Shown here: positions 34,424 to 46,708 of the stretch, one piece after another
How positions within the stretch are numbered: position 1 is the stretch's first letter
Layout: each line of letters begins with the position of its first letter
Assembly: GCA_949128115.1 (NCBI GenBank)
Contig: OX421965.1
Coordinates: 50,583,257-50,647,256 of the forward strand
Reading direction: 5' to 3'
Length of the DNA stretch: 64,000 bases
Source of the DNA: Anaspis maculata
Lineage: Eukaryota > Arthropoda > Insecta > Coleoptera > Scraptiidae
Notes under the pieces: model-generated
What the model was told of the DNA's origin: nothing
What the model saw: the letters and a program-made list of their open reading frames with translations, nothing else
Databases searched by the model: none
Translations under genes and position numbers: made by a program

Positions 34424-35726
34424 CTATACTATTATACACCAAGGAACTGAAGTGAGTTTGTATTCCAGCAGGTGAAGCAATTTGCCCAATGCGACTGAAT
34501 CCATTTAGTGTTTTCCCTGAAATATTTGCATTTCACGGTTTTTTCAATAAAACTGATTTTAGAATTTCTTGGTTTTTCAAAAAACGTATTTTGTATTTTG
34601 TATTTTGAAGACATTGAGAAGTAGTTTGTATTTTGTATTTTGACTATCTTAGATCGTGTATTTCGTATTTTGTATAATACATTTTTCGGAGTATTTTGCC
34701 CAGCCCTGATTGCTACGCGTTTCAGCCTCTCATTCATTAAAATACCCAACGCAATATTTTTGGGATCGTAAGATGTGGAAATCCAAGAAATTCACCACTG
34801 CAATTCTTGAAAAGTTATGAACGTAGCGGAAGAGGTAAAAAAGCTTTCAGCAAAGAAAAATTCTTTCAGTTCTGCGGAAGTTTAGAATAATACGCGCAAT
34901 TAAAATTAAAGAGAGGGCTGAGATTAATTTTAGAAAATAATTTATTATTCATAGCCACCAAGTTAATCTATTTAAGTTGCCGTCTCGCCCCATCAGATCG
35001 TGTATTTTTGCGCGCGGAAGTCCCATTTGCATCTTAATCATTTAATAATAATAATAAAAACTAGCTGCGCAATTAAAAGTTTGTAATTAATTTGAACTTT
35101 GACGCAGCTCTGGCGGGATGAAAAATAGCGTTTCGATTCAAGAAAGAAGGAGGCGAAAGGCAAACACCATCGATCGTTTGCGATGGGCTCTCCTCCTCCT
35201 TCCTGGGTGCAAAGGTGCGAGAAAAAATATTATTAAGGGACAAGGACGGCCGCTCGTAAATTTCCGCAACTTTATAAGTCGTCCGCGTCCCTCCATGGTA
35301 ATGCCCCTTTGCTGATGATTTATCAGCGGCAATTGCCTTGGAAGGGAATATATCGGAAATGTCCGTACAAGACGACTTATTTGCCTTTGCGGCCCGTTGG
35401 GTGGATAATATCTAGCCGAGGGCATCAGGCATGAACTCGCAAAGAAGTAATATTTTTCAGAGGAATGCCCGCAATACATGTCGCGAAAGACATGACGATA
35501 ATAAGGACGAAGGATTTTGCGCGCTTTATTTCTTCTAATGAATGTCTTTACCGTGCGCTCTGCAGCAAGTTGTGTCGCGTTGTTATTTTAAAATGAGAGC
35601 GCCGATGTTCTAAGGTTAAGTGTCGCGGCATTTTTCTTTGTTGGAATATTTGCTCTTGGGAGAACTTTGGAAAAGCTGCGTGTGCGTGTTTATTGGGACG
35701 TTCTTCTTTCTGATGCGGAGTCGGAA
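34424..35726. other. No gene recognised
   Basis: Includes a short TTTTGTATTTTG-rich tandem patch at 34575-34680. A GC-richer part at 35100-35420 has no frame with support. Confidence 0.4.
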
Positions 35727-35969
35727 TGTAGGCCAGTCAAATTGGAACAAAGTTTCCGTTTGAGGGAAAAACTGTCGGAGTTTTCGAAATTTGACAGAAA
35801 TGTCCGGTAAGGTGTACTGGTAAACATACTAAAAGTCTCCAACTCCACCTATTGAGCTTGAGTCGCCATCTTGAAAAAATGGTCCTTTGATCCAGTTTTC
35901 TGCTCATATTGCGCTAACCATCAGAGATATTCAATAAGGTTTCATGAAAAATCAAGGTTATAAAATTGT

Positions 35970-36288
35970 CTGGGGTGGATTTGGCAATAGGCAAAGTAGG
36001 CACGTGCCTGGGGCGGCAGATCCAAGGAGGCGGCATCGACATCGTTTCCTTGGAAAAAAATGCGTGGTTTTATTTTTATTCCGGTGGTTATTGCGTGTTT
36101 TTTTTTTTCGGTTCAATTTTTGTTATTTTTGTGCCAACAATTGATGAAAAACCACTTATTATCATTACCAGAAATTAGTGCTCTAAGAATATAAACACAA
36201 ACTAGTTCTCTGGAACACACTTCTCTAAGGGGAAGAGGCGGCCAATTCACTCATGCCTAGGGCGCCACGAAAGCCAAGTCCGCCCCTG
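35970..36288. mobile_element. hAT-type non-autonomous element with perfect 8-bp TSD
   Basis: 319 bp with inverted ends CTGGGGTGGATTTGGC and GCCAAGTCCGCCCCTG and flanking duplications AAAATTGT at 35962-35969 and 36289-36296. The other arm of the host element has a single AAAATTGT at this place, which is the pre-insertion site. Confidence 0.9.
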
Positions 36289-37213
36289 AAAATTGTCTAC
36301 AAAAATTGTTTCACACCGATTTTTTCTCGTATCTGTTAATGTTGATAAAATCAACAACCCTTCAAGCACGAATCAATTAAAATTGGTTTTCGTGAAAACC
36401 ACCCACCAGATATTGGTCATGTGAGTTAAAGTAAGAATAAAAAGCAAAAATTTTCGCAATAATATGTGTTTTTCAGCACATATGACATGGTTTCATAATG
36501 AAATCATTTTGCCAGGTCAGCAAGATTTTTATTAGAACAATATAGGCACTTACATTCCAGAAAACAAGAATATTATTTGGAACTGATTGATTACAGTGAA
36601 GGTTAGTTTGATAAACCAACTAAGTATATCATTCAGAAGGTTTTCATCAAGAAAAGCACTAAAAAAAAATCAATAAGACGATATTTCCCATTCACGAATG
36701 CAGTTGACCCGATGACCTTGGAAAATGGAGCTGAAGGTGAGGTCACATTCCTTATTCCATATTTTTTGCGCCAAAGAAAAAATATCGTGTTCTGAATCAT
36801 TCATCACTATCTTTTTGTGATTAATTCACAACTTGCTCCAGCATCGTCTGAATCTGTATCCAAAACGTCCGCTACTGGGATATGTCGTCATCCATTCAAG
36901 GGTCCATTTCTTCTTTCCAATCATCCTCCCTCAGCCTCAAAACCATCATCAGACGGTATCAGGTCCACAATTTCATATGTTACATCGTTCGACGTCAAAT
37001 TCTTGAGTTCATAATAAGTGCTCATTCTGGGACTTCATAAGAGATACCTTCGTCTGTGAGATTCGAGATCAACACCTGCGTAAGATGGTAATGATCAAAA
37101 ATCCAGTTGACATCAGTGACGCACTGACTCAGGCGATCTGCATTGAGGCAGCCAAAGATCTGTGCAGTCGTCAAGTCAAGGCGTCGGGGGTTGAGGATTT
37201 GTGATCACGTGTC

Positions 37214-37720
37214 TTAGATGTCTTTTTCGAAATAAAAATCGACCTGTTCCGGTTTTTTCCCAGGAAAAATTTGTGCAACAAAATATCGGGGGTGGGTGCT
37301 TTGCAAAAAAGTCACCCTGTAGTAATAGTAACTAATAGTAAAGTTAGTACGAACATGAATGAAAATTTGGCCTTTAGATCCCCACACGATGGAGTTGGAA
37401 TCGATGCCCCCTACACCTGGAAATATTTTCCAAACAAGGTTGAATTTAGCGCCCTCTGGTGCGAGTAATTTTCGCGCCACAAAAAAATTTCGGTTGAAAC
37501 TTGTACCTCCGATTGCAAGAAAGTTAAATTTGCTCCGTCGCAAATTAGCTTCGGTACCAAACTCGGTATCAAATGGTAGGCTATTTGCACGGAGTAAACT
37601 GAGACGTGTCTGGAGTGACGACTGACATAAGTCATGAGTGTCAAACAGAAAATTGAATAAATGGAAAGTGAAATGAGATTGTGTGTGGAAAAAGATACAC
37701 GGAATAAGATACAAGAGCAC
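37214..37720 (-). repeat. Dispersed repeat with incidental 168-codon open frame
   Basis: The minus-strand frame is fully open but partly matches the repeat fragment at 3860-4070 at DNA level, has no recognisable domain, and ends near a TCACCCTGTA motif typical of foldback ends here. It is best read as a repeat, though a repeat-encoded peptide cannot be excluded. Confidence 0.55.
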
Positions 37721-38563
37721 CTGTGCCTAATTCAAAGCGAGTAGGTACCTAAACGTACGATATACCGTTTATATCGTAGGTACCGACTTCAATGTTATGC
37801 CCAAAGTTGAGAATTTTGACTAGTGAGCGGGCAACTAGTTAAATACAGGCTTCAATCCAAATCATTCTGTATTTGGCACTTTATTAGTTGAATAGCGTGT
37901 TTTTGGATATAACATTTGGAATGTAAGGAACAAAGAGAAAAAAGGCAGTCATTTTCAGTGTGTGAGATTTATTTTTGTATCAAGGAAAAACTTCGACCAA
38001 TTATTGAAATCCGGCATGGTTTCTTTCCTCCCAATTCCTTTCGATGTCTCAGGCCGATCTCCGGCAGTTTTGTTGTCCGTCCTGAGGTCGACGATTACAA
38101 CTCTAAGACCACCGACGATCCGACGACTCCTGCAGTATTTCCTGGCGATGGCGTGAGAAGCTGTTCGACTGCCTGTCGAGGCAGACAATTTTCTATTTTT
38201 TTTTAATTTTCATTTATTGTATAACATACATATACAAAAATCCCAAATCGACTAATGAGTCGGTTCCGGGATTGTGAATATCACAAAGGCCACATCACAA
38301 AGCGATATGAGAAAAGTCATCTCAAAAACATCAAAAATTTAAAGCATGCATTATCACTATTTCGGCACTGAATATCACAACGTCACTGGCGGCCCAGGAT
38401 TGTACAAGTTTCTTCACAACGAATTGTCCCACAATATGTCAACAAAGTGCTGGGTGCGAGGCTGGGTGGCTCCCAGGAGAGGTTCTGGATTGTCTTGATA
38501 ATACTTTGGCCGAGGGTCAGTCCTGTTTGTTGTAGTCCTTGCTGGTGAGTTGCCCGGTGCTGC

Positions 38564-38638
38564 TATATAAGAGACTCCAGGTTGTGAGTGTCAACAACAG
38601 CTTTGTTTTCGCAATACAGGGCTCCTGCGGAGGCACCA
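38564..38638 (+). promoter_or_regulatory. Candidate TATA promoter and first exon
   Basis: TATATAAG at 38564 is followed about 27 bases later by an arthropod-like initiator (GTGTCAAC) and, at 38638, by a strong donor ACCA|GTAAGT. No ATG lies between, so any exon would be untranslated leader. It lies inside the 4.4-kb TIR element and may serve it. Confidence 0.35.
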
Positions 38639-40293
38639 GTAAGTGTTATTCCAGTGAATAACCTGGAATTGTTTGTTTGGCAATAATAGCATTTACAGAG
38701 GCAATTTGTCATACCTACTTGCTCTAGAGCCTGTACATGGATTTATGCTTAATTTCGGCGCAATTGTTTGCCTATTATTGTTCAAAATTGGCAAAAATGA
38801 AGTCGCTCTCTGATACGCTGTTAACCTCAGAATTTTTGACGCTTCTCTTACTTTGACAGCCCACAGCCCGCGCAGTACATTTTACATACGAGGAGGTTTT
38901 TGCGATCGGCAATGACCCGACGTCCCGGCGAACTGCTATTTCTTGGTCTTCTCAGAAGAATAAAAATCGGAGACATTGGAAAATTCAGGATAAAGTGTCG
39001 AATATCAGACATTTTAGGTACCTACCTACGCATGAAAAGATGCAAGTAGTTCAAATGTGTGACAACCTTAGCCACAGCCTGTTTGGTACCGTGTTTGATA
39101 CCCTGTTCGTGCAACCAGAGTAGGTATGCTGCGTCGCAAACTCAACTACCACGTTCTTGCAACCGGGCAGTAGGGACTTGCAGGAGCTACAACTTTTGTT
39201 AATTTTTTTTTCCATAACTATCATAGAAAGGCAGATAAAAAATTGTAAAAGCAAACACCCCCTAAAAAACGACGGTTTTCGGCTTCTGGCACTTTTTCTC
39301 AACAAGTTATTGAAAAGTTCTGAACACGACTTGTTCCGAATATTTTTCCGAACATTTCAAAGAAAAGTAAATCGAAATCCAACCAATAGCACCCGAGGTA
39401 TAGAAACAAACTCTCGAAAAGCGCAAGGAAATTTTGCTGGATTTTCGCGGTTCGGGGCTCTGTGGGGGATTCCCTAAGTGTATGCAAAAATTCAGCCAGA
39501 GTAACGTTTTGAGCCAGGTTGACTGGCCCATATCGAGCATTCCAGAATACGTAAAGGCACAATACTGTTGAATTCTTGTCTCACAATATGTAAATATCAA
39601 AAATGAGTGATATTTAATTGAAACCTTCACTCCGCCTCGTTAGAAATGTCAAACTCGAAAACCAAATTTTTGCTCAATTGAAAAAAAATAAAAAAATATT
39701 TTTGCAATTGTTTTTATCTCAACTGTCAGTACTGTCACGTTTAGCTTTGATGTAGACTGCCAACATCTTCACAAATTTTGAAGAGAATATCTGTAGCCAT
39801 AGACAAAAAATCGCTTATTTCTGTTTTTTTTATAAAGTTAATTTTATTATTATAAGCAGATACGGGGAAAAATTGGTATGAAACATATTTTGTAGACAAT
39901 TTTATAAGCTTGTTTTTTATGAAACTTAATTAAATACGAGATTGAATATCTCTAATGATTAGCGCAATATAAGCGGAAAACTGGATCGAAGGACCATTTT
40001 TCCAAGATGGCGACTCGAGCTTAATAGGTAGAGTTGGGGACTTATACTATATGTTTATCAGTAGGTACATCTCACCGAACATTTCTGTCAAATTTCCGTA
40101 ACTCCGACAGTCTTTTCCCTCTAGCATTTCTTAGTTGACTTGCCTAATATTTTTGAGAGAACAACAGTGTCGATACAAATAAGCGCAAAAGTCGCACTTT
40201 CCAGGAACGACATCAGCCAACCCCTGCATGCGCCCCCAGAGATAAACGATAAAGTTTGATGCCTCTTGTCTCATTCAAACGTGCACCATAGCG

Positions 40294-41379
40294 CAGTGGC
40301 GGACTAAGGGGGGGGGGGGGCGGCGGGGGCGGTCCGCCCCGGGCCTCGGGGCCCCAATCATCTGATGGGGCCTCCAATTCCTCTTGTTTGTGAAAAATAC
40401 TGCACAAAATTGGGATAAAATCCCAAATTTTTAATTTTTTCTCTCGATGATCTTTTTTTTTCCGCATATTACTTGGATGAGAAACATTGTTTTCCTATTT
40501 TTTCCATTTTAAAGTTACCTTGGCAGGCCCCATGACAACAGGTTTTGGGGGCCTACACACAAGCAATAGAGGTGTGTCTGTATCACGCAGTCTCTGCGAA
40601 TTATTTTCACTTTGAGCTTTAGGGGCCCCGGCCCTGAATATCACAGTGCCAAAGGCCTCAAGCCTTTTGAAGTTTTGTATTTTATTATTTCTTTTCAAAA
40701 GAGGGGAAAGACAAAACAACAAAATTATCTTATCTGCGCGCTGCAGGTAGTAGAAATTCATATTATTTCTAATTTTGTATATACGAGTAGGTTTTAGCTT
40801 TGAGTCAACAGTCCAAATCCAATTCAACATCCAAAGCTGGAACCGAAAACTTCTTGTAGGTACTGGTGGTCAGTGGCATAGCCAAGGGGGGCGAAAGTGG
40901 GCAAATGAGACCACCCCTCTACCTCCCAAGCGCCCATGGCACTTTATTCCACACTAAACTGGAAAGCGAAAATTTTCAAGACACGCAAAAATTTACTGAA
41001 AAGAAGTTTGATTATCAAGTAATTTTGGTGAAAACGTCGAAAACCGAAAACGCAAAACGCACGAAATATACCGATTATCATCATCAGCATCATTATTATT
41101 ATTATGCCCAAAAAATTTCGCCTGCGGCGCTTCTTTTCCTTGACTTGCACCCTCACCGTTGCTTTTGCCCTCTCCGCCCTCAACTTCTGACTGCGCTACT
41201 GTGTGTTTTATAGTCAAGTTAACAACACATTTTTTGTTTCTTAGGCTTTTGCTCAATTACGGCGGGGCAGAGCGGGCCAAAAAGTCTGCCGGCCCCCCTT
41301 CATATTCTCAACTTTCACTCCTTAGGGGCCCCATCTCACAATTCCGCCCCGGGCCCCCAATTCCCTTAGTCCGCCACTG
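40294..41379. mobile_element. hAT-type non-autonomous element, 1.1 kb
   Basis: Inverted ends CAGTGGCGGACTAAGGG (40294-40310) and CCCTTAGTCCGCCACTG (41363-41379), flanked by the direct repeat CATAGCG (40287 and 41380). Subterminal GC-rich GGGGCCCC blocks are inverted as well. An internal pair beginning CAGTGGCATAGCCAAGG (40871) and ending CTACTG (41201) may be a second, nested element. No transposase frame. Confidence 0.85.
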
Positions 41380-41679
41380 CATAGCGGCAAGCCTTTTGCC
41401 GCATTTGAGTGATTAAAAATCCGCAGCACGTCGTTGTCTTTGCGCACGACTTTTACATTTATGCGGATTGCGGTCGTTCAAGTTCCTCAACACTTTTGTT
41501 TTTATTTAGGATTTTATTGTGAAAACCCCGCCGACTTGCCAAACTTTTAAGTATTATTGTATTATTGATGAGGGATCGACCTCATCGTCAGACTCCGAGG
41601 TGATGAAAGTAAATATAATTCTCATTAATCCGCCTTAACTTCGCGGCGTAAAGTATATCACTACGTGCGAGGGTTCAAA

Positions 41680-42000
41680 TAAGATGGATGCGTTGGTGAC
41701 GTGTAAAAAGACACATTGTTACAAGTTCATTATAGCTATTGTTGTGTATGATTCGCTGATTGCTGCCCCCCCCCCCCCTGTCGAAATCTTTATAGCAGTT
41801 CAACTATCAGCTTATAAATGTTTTCCCCTTTATCGGCTTTTTCTCGCCATAGGAGTTTGCCCGTTTATTTATCAAGTTTACAAATTCAGAAGAGTGCAAA
41901 TTTCGGACAACACAACACCCAGACTTTTCACCGGGAGTCCGACCCGAGACTTCCGCGTCGCAGGCAGCCACTCGACCTCCTGCGCCACGGAGCCGCCCCC
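41680..42000 (-). mobile_element. tRNA-derived SINE (minus strand)
   Basis: Read on the minus strand from 42000: an A-box-like TGGCGCAGGAGG, a possible anticodon arm GCTGCC..., and a T arm with B-box-like GGGTCGGACTCC closed by CGGG/CCCG. The tRNA-like part spans about 41930-42000; the 3' body is not precisely delimited and may end near the poly-C tract at 41766. Confidence 0.5.
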
Positions 42001-43274
42001 TATCAGTTGATACTATCAGCTATCAGTTAGACTATCAGCTTGTATAATAGGCTAGTGGACATGGGTTTTTTTCATTACTTTTTATGAAAGATCCTCTCAA
42101 AATTGTTGCATTGGCAAGATTTTGTTAAAAAAAGTTTTTGTACATATACAAAAAACATGAAAAAGATTTGTCTGTTTGAATGGCGCGGCAAGTGCGTGAC
42201 GTCACATTTTGAAGAGCCAATATAAACACTAGTTGGCAATTCGATGACTGAAGAACACCTTCTCGTTTTTAACTGATTTATACCAAAAAAATAAAATGAA
42301 ATGCTGGAGTGCCATGGTTTGATCTCACATTTTGGTCGATTCTTCCTTGAAATTCACTTATTTTTGCTCGTGCAGGCCTTGGATTAATGTCACAACAGTG
42401 TTATTAGTGCCATATGAGTGGCAGTACTGCGGGTGTCGCATGCCATCTGTCAAGCCCACGTCAAATAATCTAGCTTTTTTGAATACAATTTCGCTTCATA
42501 ATACATAATAACTCCATGCAATGGCATCAAAAACAAGTTCCTTGTAATTAAGTTGTGCTCGCACGTGAAAATACACCACTGCGTAATGGATCCAGAACGA
42601 ATGCTTAGGTCGAATGTCAAATGCGTTCCTCTCTCCCTCTTACCTCCCACCTCCTAGTCCACTTTCAAGCTGTGACCACAGAATAGCTATATACAGAAGC
42701 ATCACTCGTGGCGGTCCCTTTGATCTTTTGCCTTGGTTACCGGTGACCTTGCGCCATTTTGTTGGTAAATTTTCGTAGAGGTGGGCGTAAAAAAATGCCG
42801 CAGAATGAGAAGTGGGGTGAATTATTTATTATTCATCATTCCCTTTTCTTTGCTGAAGGTCTCACAGTTGGTTTTCTTTTTTTCATGTCAGTTCAATCCA
42901 GTTTTTCATGGATTAAATGTCACTTTTTGCTTTTTAAACCAGTTTCAATGGAAATCACCTTTGATTGGGGTATTCTAGACTGTTTCTGCCCCAATAATCT
43001 CCATTGGGACTGCATCAAAAAAGTTATTATGTATCGAAAGTGAGTTCAGCTAATTTTTCAAAGAAGCCGTGCGAATTTTTTTTCCATCACAGCCGTAAGT
43101 AGGTGTAATTAAAAAAGTAAAGGAACAAGTGTAGAATGGTTTATTATAATGAAGACCAATTAACAGTATAATACAAAAAAGTGTGCAAGCTGTGTCTGCT
43201 ATGTCCATTTTGTCGACTTTCAGTTACAAAAAGTCAAAGAAATTTTCATCAACTCCAGTGGAAAACCATATGAA
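42001..43274. other. No gene recognised
   Basis: Short TATCAG direct repeats at 42001-42045. No coding support. Confidence 0.4.
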
Positions 43275-43278
43275 CCTG

Positions 43279-43448
43279 TGTAGTGACCTACTTAATAACC
43301 TCGTGCAAGTATGATATGTCAGCACATTCTTGTACCATTATTATACCTATTTAAGCAGCAACGTAGACTAGGAGAATCAATTATAATAAACACCATAAAA
43401 CACTAAACACCTGTTTGTATTTCGAGCACCTGCCCAAAGGGCACCTCA
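43279..43448 (+). repeat. 5' LTR of the short LTR element
   Basis: 170 bp. It includes a TATTTAAG-type TATA region (about 43347) and an AATAAA signal (about 43386), matching a compact U3-R-U5. Confidence 0.92.
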
Positions 43449-43461
43449 TGGCGACCGTGAC
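43449..43461 (+). promoter_or_regulatory. Primer binding site complementary to tRNA-Arg
   Basis: TGGCGACCGTGAC is complementary to the CCA-tailed 3' end of an insect tRNA-Arg (ending GTCACGGTCG-CCA) over 13 bases. tRNA-Arg primers and 4-bp duplications are known for Gypsy-superfamily members such as 412 and mdg1, so a Gypsy-type helper is a reasonable guess. Confidence 0.75.
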
Positions 43462-45045
43462 GTAAAGTTCCTGAAAAAGTCAAGTGCAAGGTCCTAAGAA
43501 GATGAAAACTGAAAGTGAATAATTCGTGAAAAATGGCAAATAAACTAAGCTAATAATGGGTGCCAACCGGCACGCAATCGAAGAAAAATCATGGCACGAC
43601 CAGGGCACTACGAAGTTCCAAGTTCCAAGTTCCAGACGTATGTGTAGAATAAACCGAGCGGACCATGGACCATGGACCCAATGAAGAAAAGGAACCCAAT
43701 CCCTAGTAGAGGCTCCTTGAGATGCGATTCCAACAGCGATCCATCTACAGTACCACCCACTCTGTAGATGCTCCATTGACAACAGCAGCAGCAGCAGCTC
43801 CGCAGACAGCAGATTTTCCTCGAAATTTTCCGTGTTGTGACGAACTTATAATGAAAAATGTGCAACTATACCAGAAATATTATGCCAATGAACTATATGT
43901 GAGTAAAACGGAAACATTTTATCGCGCAACAGAAGCATTATTCCAGCGTCAATTACTTAATATTATTTTTTAGCGTAAATTTTTCTACAATGTATGCAGG
44001 TAATTTAGGTGTCTTAGATTTTTTTTCCAACAAATGGAAATTTGAGTTGTCTAAGATGAATAATAATTAATAATGACGAAATAATTACCTAAACCTTAGT
44101 AAATCATGTCGAATGAAATAAAAAAAAATCGAACGTCTATAATTCAATAGACTAGAAAGTGATAAAATCTGAAAAGTTGATTGAGAAAATAAACTTTGCT
44201 ATGAATATGCTATGAATAATAATACGTCGTTTGTGATATCAAAATCTCATTGATATCCAGGAAGTTCCGGCGACAGAATATGAAGTAATAATGAATTGAA
44301 TTACTATTAGAACTCACTAGAGTTAGTATTGACTTAGGACATGCTAATCAGGTTTGACCGGTGAGAAGAATAAAAGATGAATTATGGAAAAAAGACGCTT
44401 CAGCATGAAGAAGAAATATATGAAGTATATAAATGCCTTTCAGATAGAAGAAAAAGGCGTCTCATCAACTGTAAAACGTAAAAACCTTAATAATTTCGCG
44501 CTGTTATTATGATTTTTATCTCTTACGATGATTTTATCCAATTATCCCGAAAAAATTTAGCCCAATACTCTTTGACATGAATTTTTATTGCAGTGAAGTT
44601 TTAAATGAAAAGGTTTTCCCTCACCTCGAAAAAGGAAAATTTTTATTATATTGTATTGTAACATTTTTTTATTATTATACTTTGTTAATTTCAAGTGAAA
44701 ACAAACAAGCTATCTATTCCCTGTGTTTGTTTTTTTTTCAGTTTGAATTGGTGTTCGAATTTTTTTATATTCAAATTTATCAGATATTTTATTATGTGGC
44801 TATTTATTTTGAAAGACACTATGATGGAATATTTGTAAGAATTTTAATGAATCAGCATTTGTAATTTATTGTTTACATCGACAGAAGTAGCTTTAAGAAA
44901 TAAAATTATTCGCAAACATGGGTTATTTTTTTAGAAATAAGATTTATCGATGTAATATTTGTTTTTATAATTGAATTTTTAGTTTGTAAAGGGTAAGAAT
45001 GATGCATTCCCTGACAGGTATGCATCATACTCCCAAAAGGGGAGG

Positions 45046-45215
45046 TGTAGTGACCTACTTAATAACCTCGTGCAAGTATGATATGTCAGCACATTCTTGT
45101 ACCATTATTATACCTATTTAAGCAGCAACGTAGACTAGGAGAATCAATTATAATAAACACCATAAAACACTAAACACCTGTTTGTATTTCGAGCACCTGC
45201 CCAAAGGGCACCTCA
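45046..45215 (+). repeat. 3' LTR of the short LTR element
   Basis: Identical to 43279-43448 over all 170 positions by eye. Confidence 0.92.
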
Positions 45216-45269
45216 CCTGTCTGACATATTTTTCCAAAACAGTTTTTGATGGCAGAACAAGTGCTTTTT

Positions 45270-46239
45270 TCAAGAGCTTGTAACATTTGGGGCCCAAAAA
45301 ATATAACAACAAAGCAAACTTTTTGAATTCATCAAGCTAACGTCGGCCATGGCAATTTTTTTTTCAATGGATTGGCTTATTGCACTTCGGCTAGCTTGGA
45401 TAATTCGGAATTTAAAAGTTTGTAGCACAAAAATTGAAACTGGATTCATGTCCGAATCTTGACTACTTTTCCTAAAATTCTCCTCGATCTCTTTCTTCAA
45501 AGCCGCATTTTCTTTTTGGAGATGGACATTTTTTTCCAACAGCGTGAATTTTCTTGATGAGTTCTGCCTCAAAGCTTCGAGGAGTTTGAGTCTCAGCTGA
45601 AGACTCTCTTGTTTCGGAAGTCTCAGTTTGAGCTGGAGACATCTGCGGCGGCTTTTCTCTCTGTCCATCTAAGTCACCGATCATCTCAGAAACTGAAACA
45701 TTTTTATTGCTATGAAAAATTCTTATTTCATCTTTGATTAGGTACCTACCTCAAATATTTTGCAGTATTTTAGGTTTTTTCAACTGCTGGCTGGTCACAT
45801 ATTATGTCTCCACAAGAACTCGATCCTTCGTCGGAAACACTTGTGAAACAACCACTACTTGTAGATGGAAGTTGGTTTATCTTGCCAATGAAATCCATCG
45901 AAGTCCATCCATTGAAATGAAGTCCATCACGACCACTGTTCTCGATCCAAATTTTACACCTGAAGCAAAAATAAATCAAATACGTGCAAGATAACATAAC
46001 ACACGCCAAGAAGCAGAATGAATGTGAATTTTTGGTGAAATAATACGAATGTAGAAACTGTACAATTGTGTATGTATGTAGGTACTTACATTGCTGTGTC
46101 TTTCGGAAATCGAAAGAACCGGCGATAAAGGCTCTCAGTCTTCACTGTCACTTTCAGAATAGAATCTGTAGCCGGAATCTTTGTACGAACATGCAACGCC
46201 CCATTTCCTTTTCAGCTTCACCTGTTCTGCATCGTTCAT
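45270..46239 (-). pseudogene. THAP-like gene remnant with coiled coil
   Basis: Minus strand. A first exon (46239-46090) starts MNDAEQVKLKRKWG and, after a one-base frame change at about 46134, ends RRFFRFPKD, the THAP-domain F..FPKD block; a GTAAGT donor follows. After a 130-bp intron with acceptor TTTTGCTTCAG, exon 2 (45959 down to about 45770) resumes in phase with CKIWIENSGRDGL, matching the W....GR.D part of THAP domains. The remaining C-x2-H zinc ligands are not evident. An acceptor at about 45692 precedes a stretch whose 45270-45668 frame is a convincing heptad coiled coil (LLEALRQ, LLEKNVHLQKEN, ALKKEIEE), common at THAP protein C-termini. The frame break suggests a pseudogene; an unseen upstream exon could rescue it. 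Confidence 0.45.
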
Positions 46240-46708
46240 GGTGAAAATGTTTTGAAAATGCCGAAGAAAATGTTTTCGAAAATCGAAATGTCAGAGTGAC
46301 ATGAAAAATCAAATGCCAAATATTCCCAGTCTACTTGGCCATTTCAAACGCTTCGCGCGTCCTCATCGCTGTGCCCATCTCTCGCTCAGTGCCCAATAGG
46401 ATTGCCCACATAACACGGAAGGTAACGAAACTATACCGAATACTGCCGAGTAGCACTCAAGGACCGCCTTCTGGTCAATTTTTTTATCCCACTCTAATTT
46501 TTGATATCCTTTTCTAGTCACGCTTCTGTATATAGCTATTCTGTGCTGTGACGTAGCATATTATTCCTGATTTGAATAAGTCCGCCGAAATTATATTTCG
46601 AAAAACTTTTCCAACTAAAAATTCGTCATTCAGATATTTATCAGATTTTACTTTCATACTGAAATGCGATTGATGTCCAGTAGCCTATTGCCGGACACTT
46701 ATTAGTAA

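Larger units (their letters stand above)
35727..40146. mobile_element. 4.4-kb element with ~300-bp terminal inverted repeats
   Basis: The left arm (35727-36350, interrupted by the hAT element at 35970) mirrors the right arm (about 39838-40146): shared blocks include AGGCCAGTCAA/TTGACTTGCCT at the ends, GTCGGAGTT, CGCCATCTTG and the AAAATTGTCTACAAAA block. The interior (36350-39838) shows no transposase; it holds a dispersed repeat at 37214-37720 and a promoter-like site at 38564. Class is unknown. Confidence 0.7.
43279..45215 (+). mobile_element. Short non-autonomous LTR retrotransposon (TRIM/LARD-like)
   Basis: 1,937 bp with identical 170-bp LTRs (TGTAGTGACC...GGGCACCTCA), 4-bp flanks CCTG (43275-43278 and 45216-45219), a primer site directly after the 5' LTR and a polypurine tract AAAAGGGGAGG (45035-45045) directly before the 3' LTR. 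The 1.6-kb AT-rich interior holds only unrecognised frames (83 and 95 codons at 43722 and 44577), so gag and pol are missing and must be supplied in trans. Confidence 0.92.

Noticed and set aside
37214..37720. 168-codon minus-strand frame as a protein gene
   Set aside because: Its 5' half is shared at DNA level with a degenerate repeat at 3860-4070 where the frame is broken, so it is better explained as repeat sequence.
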